Source: DATFLS01 sp964413425 (lineage in GTDB: Bacteria > Fidelibacterota > JAANXI01). From it: a stretch of 6,450 nucleotides of DNA. The notes under the pieces are model-generated. The model was not told where the DNA came from and ran no database searches. It saw nothing but the letters and a program-made list of their open reading frames with translations. Positions 3,562 to 6,450 of the stretch are shown here, in pieces. Where the stretch lies: the NCBI GenBank assembly GCA_964413425.1, contig CAYPST010000167.1:1-6450 (forward strand), written 5' to 3'. The position numbers and the translations under genes were made by a program. Position 1 is the stretch's first letter, and every line of letters starts with the position of its first letter.

Positions 3562-6099
3562 TTACTTCTGGCCCGTCAAGGTGACAGGCACCGGTTTGAC
3601 CTCCCAGATCTCTTCGGCGTACTGGCGGATCGTGCGATCACTGGAAAACTTCCCCATGTGCGCTGCGTTGAGAATGGATTTTCTGGTCCAGAGATGCGGA
3701 TCCTGGTACTCGGCATTCACCTGGTCCTGTTGACCGATATAATCGGCGTAGTCGGCCAGCAGCATGTATCGATCGTCCTGCTCCAGCAGACTCCGGACCA
3801 CAGGTTGAAACAAATCGGGATCGGCTGGTGAAAAGTGCCCTGAGGCGATCATATCGATGGTCTGGTGCAGTTCGGGATTTTCCTCGTAGAATTGTCGCGG
3901 ATCGTATCCGGATTTCCGGGTTTCTGCAACTTCATCCGCGGTGAGGCCGAAGATGAAGATGTTCTCCTCTCCCACCTCTTCCATGATTTCGATATTCGCA
4001 CCGTCCAGTGTTCCGATGGTCAGCGCACCGTTCAGGGCGAATTTCATATTGCCGGTACCGGAGGCTTCCATGCCGGCCAGAGAGGTCTGTTCCGAGAGAT
4101 CGGCCGCCGGGATAATTTTCTGTGCCAGGGTCACCGAATAATCCGCCAGGAAGACCACCTTTAACCGATCCCCGATATCAGGATCACTGTTCACGGTTTC
4201 TCCCACCGCATGCATCAACCGGATAATGCGTTTGGCCATGGCATATCCCGGGGCGGCTTTCCCGGCGAAAATCACCGTCCTGGGGGGATAATTGTTCTCC
4301 GGGTGGGCTTTGATTCGATTATACAGGGTGATCACATGCAGCACATTGAGCAGCTGCCGCTTGTACTCATGGATCCGCTTGATCTGGCAGTCAAACAGGG
4401 AATCGGGATTGATTTCAATGCCCTGCTGTTCATGGATGTATTCGGCAAGACGGACTTTGTTCGCCCGCTTCACTTCCTGCCACGCCTGCTGAAATTCTGC
4501 GTCGTCCGCAGAGGATTGTAGTTGTTCCAGAACGGGCAAATTCGTAATCCAATCATCACCGAGAGTATCAGTGATCAGACCGGCAAGTCCCGGATTGCTC
4601 ACCAGGAGCCAGCGTCGCTGGGTGATGCCGTTGGTTTTGTTGTTGAACTTCTCCGGGAACTCCTCATAGAAATCCCGGAACAGTTCCCGTTTGATAATTT
4701 CCGTATGCAGCGCCGCCACCCCGTTAATCGAGTGGCTGCCGGCCATTGCCAGATGAGCCATCCGGACCTTTTTTTCATCCCCTTCTTCGATCAACGACAT
4801 CCGCCGCTGTCGATGGGGATCATCAGGATGATGGGTGTGAATGGTCTCCAGAAACCGCCGGTTGATTTCGTAAATAATCTGCAGATGTCTCGGCAGAAGG
4901 TGCTCTAAGAGTGGGACACTCCATTTTTCCAGGGCTTCGGGGAGTACGGTATGGTTGGTATATCCGAAAGACCTGACACAGATATCCCAGGCGGTATCCC
5001 AGTCCAGCTGCTCGTCATCAAGAAGCAGCCGCATCAGCTCCGGAATCGCCAGTGCAGGGTGGGTATCGTTCAACTGGATGGCCACTTTGTCTGGAAAGTT
5101 CCTGAAATCATCATGCGTTTTTTTGTACCGGCGCAGGATATCCTGTAGTGTTGCCGACACCAGGAAATATTCCTGCTTCAGACGCAGTTCCCGTCCTGCC
5201 AGGAGATCATCTCTGGGATAGAGAATTTTCGAGATGGTTTCCGAATCAATCTGATCAGCCACCGCCCGCTCGTAATCTCCGTGATTAAAATAGTCCAGAT
5301 TAAATTCATCGCTCGAACGCGCGCCCCACAGCCGGAGGTTATTCACCGTGTTACTTCGGTAGCCGGGCACGGGGGTGTCATACGCCACAGCAATCACATC
5401 ATCAGTGTGTACCCAGGCAGATTGGGTATGGCCGTTTTCGTCTGTCTGCTGTTCAACGGCTCCTTCGAACTGAATCCGGTAGGTGGATTCCGGGCGTTCA
5501 ATTTCCCAGGGATTTCCATACCGCAGCCAGTGATCCGGCAGTTCCATCTGTTCGCCGTTTTCTATGGACTGGTGGAATATGCCGTATTCGTACCGGATGC
5601 CGTATCCGTACGCCGGCAGCTCAAGTGTAGCCATGGAATCCAGGAAGCAGGCGGCCAGACGGCCCAGTCCGCCGTTTCCCAGACCGGGATCCGCTTCGAT
5701 CTCCCGAAGGTCATTCAGGTCGAATCCGAGCTCATCCAGCGATTGCGTCATATTTTCGTATAATCCCAGATTCAACAGTGCATTGCTGAGCAACCGTCCC
5801 GGTAAAAACTCCATCGAGATATAGTAAGCACGCTTGACATTCTCATGATAATACGTCTGCTGGGTGGCAATCCAGCGTTCGATAAGTCGATCCAGAGTGG
5901 TGTAGGCTATGGCTTTATAACAGTCGCGGTCTGTCGCCGAATACCGATCTTTGGCCAGGGAAAATTCCAGGTGGTCCACGAAGGAAATTTCCAGTTCCTC
6001 CACGTCCATGCCTTTCAGGCGGTTCGTGGAGGGGGATAACTTGGCAAACGGTTGCCTGTGCTGTGCAGACTGGTTCGAACCGGCTTGGTCAGATGTCAT
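3562..6099 (-). CDS. glgP: Glycogen/alpha-glucan phosphorylase (GT35)
   Basis: An 845-residue cytoplasmic enzyme that splits alpha-1,4-glucan with phosphate to give glucose-1-phosphate. It is collinear with the family from about residue 28 to the end. Landmarks are EFLPGRLL (97-104), GLGNGGLGRLAACFLDS (139-155), the substrate loop around NDTHP with H347, the KTNGITQRRW segment (488-497), KRIHEYK with K574, R575 and K580, and the EASGTGNMK motif whose K686 (codon 4042-4044) forms the Schiff base with pyridoxal phosphate. All catalytic residues I can place are present. It resembles animal muscle phosphorylase in motif order, but lacks a recognisable Ser14-type phosphorylation segment; residues 1-27 are a Q/S-rich tail of unknown role. 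The ATG at 6099 has GAGGAG 12 bases upstream (6112-6117), rather far. The next Met (M31) has AAAGG only one base away, so I keep the longer start. No other glycogen gene is in the window. Confidence 0.97.
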   Translation of the reverse strand: MTSDQAGSNQSAQHRQPFAKLSPSTNRLKGMDVEELEISFVDHLEFSLAKDRYSATDRDCYKAIAYTTLDRLIERWIATQQTYYHENVKRAYYISMEFLPGRLLSNALLNLGLYENMTQSLDELGFDLNDLREIEADPGLGNGGLGRLAACFLDSMATLELPAYGYGIRYEYGIFHQSIENGEQMELPDHWLRYGNPWEIERPESTYRIQFEGAVEQQTDENGHTQSAWVHTDDVIAVAYDTPVPGYRSNTVNNLRLWGARSSDEFNLDYFNHGDYERAVADQIDSETISKILYPRDDLLAGRELRLKQEYFLVSATLQDILRRYKKTHDDFRNFPDKVAIQLNDTHPALAIPELMRLLLDDEQLDWDTAWDICVRSFGYTNHTVLPEALEKWSVPLLEHLLPRHLQIIYEINRRFLETIHTHHPDDPHRQRRMSLIEEGDEKKVRMAHLAMAGSHSINGVAALHTEIIKRELFRDFYEEFPEKFNNKTNGITQRRWLLVSNPGLAGLITDTLGDDWITNLPVLEQLQSSADDAEFQQAWQEVKRANKVRLAEYIHEQQGIEINPDSLFDCQIKRIHEYKRQLLNVLHVITLYNRIKAHPENNYPPRTVIFAGKAAPGYAMAKRIIRLMHAVGETVNSDPDIGDRLKVVFLADYSVTLAQKIIPAADLSEQTSLAGMEASGTGNMKFALNGALTIGTLDGANIEIMEEVGEENIFIFGLTADEVAETRKSGYDPRQFYEENPELHQTIDMIASGHFSPADPDLFQPVVRSLLEQDDRYMLLADYADYIGQQDQVNAEYQDPHLWTRKSILNAAHMGKFSSDRTIRQYAEEIWEVKPVPVTLTGQK

Positions 6100-6161
6100 G
6101 GCTTTTGGAGGCTCCTCTTAAATCAAACTTTTGTGTACGGTGTAGTCACATATCGTTATCT

Positions 6162-6189
6162 CTGACATGCTTTATTCATACACTATAAT
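6162..6189 (+). promoter_or_regulatory. Rightward sigma70-like promoter
   Basis: CTGACA (6162-6167, five of six to TTGACA) and a perfect TATAAT (6184-6189) are separated by 16 bases. It points away from glgP, towards the small ORF at 6235 and the gene start at 6437. Transcription would begin near 6196. Confidence 0.45.
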
Positions 6190-6234
6190 TTTCATTTCAA
6201 AGTATCAGTCACACAACAGAAGGGCAAATACGCA

Positions 6235-6348
6235 ATGGTGACTCAGCAGCAAAAGGTCATTCGGGCGATAAATACTTACTGCATGCGGTTCAGTCAATTC
6301 ACTGATCTGAAAGGCGTACGACGTATCCGTAACATCCGTCCTCACTGA
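6235..6348 (+). CDS. Possible 37-residue small protein or leader peptide
   Basis: An ATG-started frame of 37 codons plus stop. AGAAGGG at 6218-6224 lies 10 bases upstream and a sigma70-like promoter at 6162-6189. The peptide has a Q-rich start (MVTQQQKVIRAIN), a middle with C16, F19 and F22, and a strongly basic end (KGVRRIRNIRPH). There is no membrane segment and I recognise no family. Its stop overlaps the start of the palindrome at 6347-6373, so it could be a leader peptide for the gene at 6437 or a chance ORF. Confidence 0.28.
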   Translation: MVTQQQKVIRAINTYCMRFSQFTDLKGVRRIRNIRPH

Positions 6349-6373
6349 ATCTTTGTAATTTTTACAAAAATTC
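6347..6373. promoter_or_regulatory. 27-bp near-palindrome, candidate operator
   Basis: GAAT (6347-6350) and ATTC (6370-6373) flank TTTGTAA-TTT-TTACAAA (6352-6368) with one mismatched pair. Eleven of twelve arm positions pair. AT-rich dyads of this size are typical binding sites for dimeric repressors or activators, but I cannot name the regulator. It lies 64 bases before the start at 6437 and 248 bases upstream of glgP. Confidence 0.45.
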
Positions 6374-6436
6374 GTTATTGTCAAACTGTCTTGAAATAGT
6401 CAGAAATCGAACACGCAACAAGGAATACAGAGCGGT

Positions 6437-6450
6437 ATGAAGAATTCATC
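6437..6450 (+). CDS. Start of a rightward gene cut by the window end
   Basis: ATG AAG AAT TCA (M-K-N-S) runs off the window. AAGGA at 6420-6424 lies 12 bases upstream, a long but possible spacing. Candidate promoter material and a palindrome lie just before it. Only four complete codons are visible, so no function can be given. Confidence 0.35.

Larger units (their letters stand above)
6100..6450. other. Divergent intergenic/regulatory region upstream of glgP
   Basis: These 351 bases separate the phosphorylase start from a probable rightward gene at the window end. They are more AT-rich than the flanks and hold a rightward promoter, a 37-codon small ORF and a 27-bp near-palindrome, listed separately. 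For the phosphorylase I found only a weak leftward -10 candidate (TATAGT read on the minus strand at 6182-6187) without a good -35. Confidence 0.5.

Noticed and set aside
5281..5763. 160-codon plus-strand frame and other long frames inside glgP
   Set aside because: Antisense shadows of a full-length, motif-complete phosphorylase.

Overview
The window looks like bacterial chromosome of moderate GC content. It has ordinary Shine-Dalgarno sites (AAGGAGG before the coiled-coil gene, GGAGG before the LapA-like gene). The gene content and the style of the intergenic hairpins (CCCCCGGT/ACCGGGGG followed by a CTATTCAT string, and an overlapping TCTTGAT/ATCAAGA plus GTTGCTTTTGT/ACAAAAGCAAC repeat) remind me of Bacteroidota/Chlorobiota/Rhodothermota/Calditrichota-type genomes. 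That assignment is recollection and inference, not proof.

Layout. (1) 2-1224: a two-gene operon on the + strand. A roughly 250-residue protein of unrecognised family, open at the window edge, overlaps by ATGA a VapC-like PIN-domain protein with all four acidic residues. It is most likely a toxin-antitoxin-type pair with an unusually large partner in place of a small VapB antitoxin. (2) 1225-2555: about 1.3 kb with no intact gene. It holds a palindrome, several inverted repeats, a decayed C-terminal fragment (about 1737-2033) of a protein I associate with restriction-endonuclease-like hypothetical proteins, three hairpins in a row, a 130-bp unit bounded by 11-bp inverted repeats, a 16-bp-stem hairpin and a nested foldable segment. 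It reads as a graveyard of accessory DNA and repeats. (3) 2556-3437: a promoter and two small envelope/stress-type genes on the + strand, a LapA-domain (DUF1049) membrane protein and a coiled-coil protein of the sll1863-like type. They are separated by 294 bp of hairpin-rich DNA. (4) 3562-6099: a full-length glycogen/alpha-glucan phosphorylase (GT35) on the - strand, convergent with the coiled-coil gene. (5) 6100-6450: a divergent intergenic region with a good sigma70-like promoter pointing right, a 37-codon small ORF, a 27-bp near-palindrome that could be an operator, and the first codons of a probable rightward gene cut by the window end.

The well-understood genes are the phosphorylase (release of glucose-1-phosphate from storage glucan), the PIN protein and the LapA-like protein. 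I see no single pathway linking the blocks. The parts most worth a second look are the PIN partner, the repeat-rich region with its restriction-endonuclease-like remnant, and the small ORF plus palindrome upstream of the phosphorylase.
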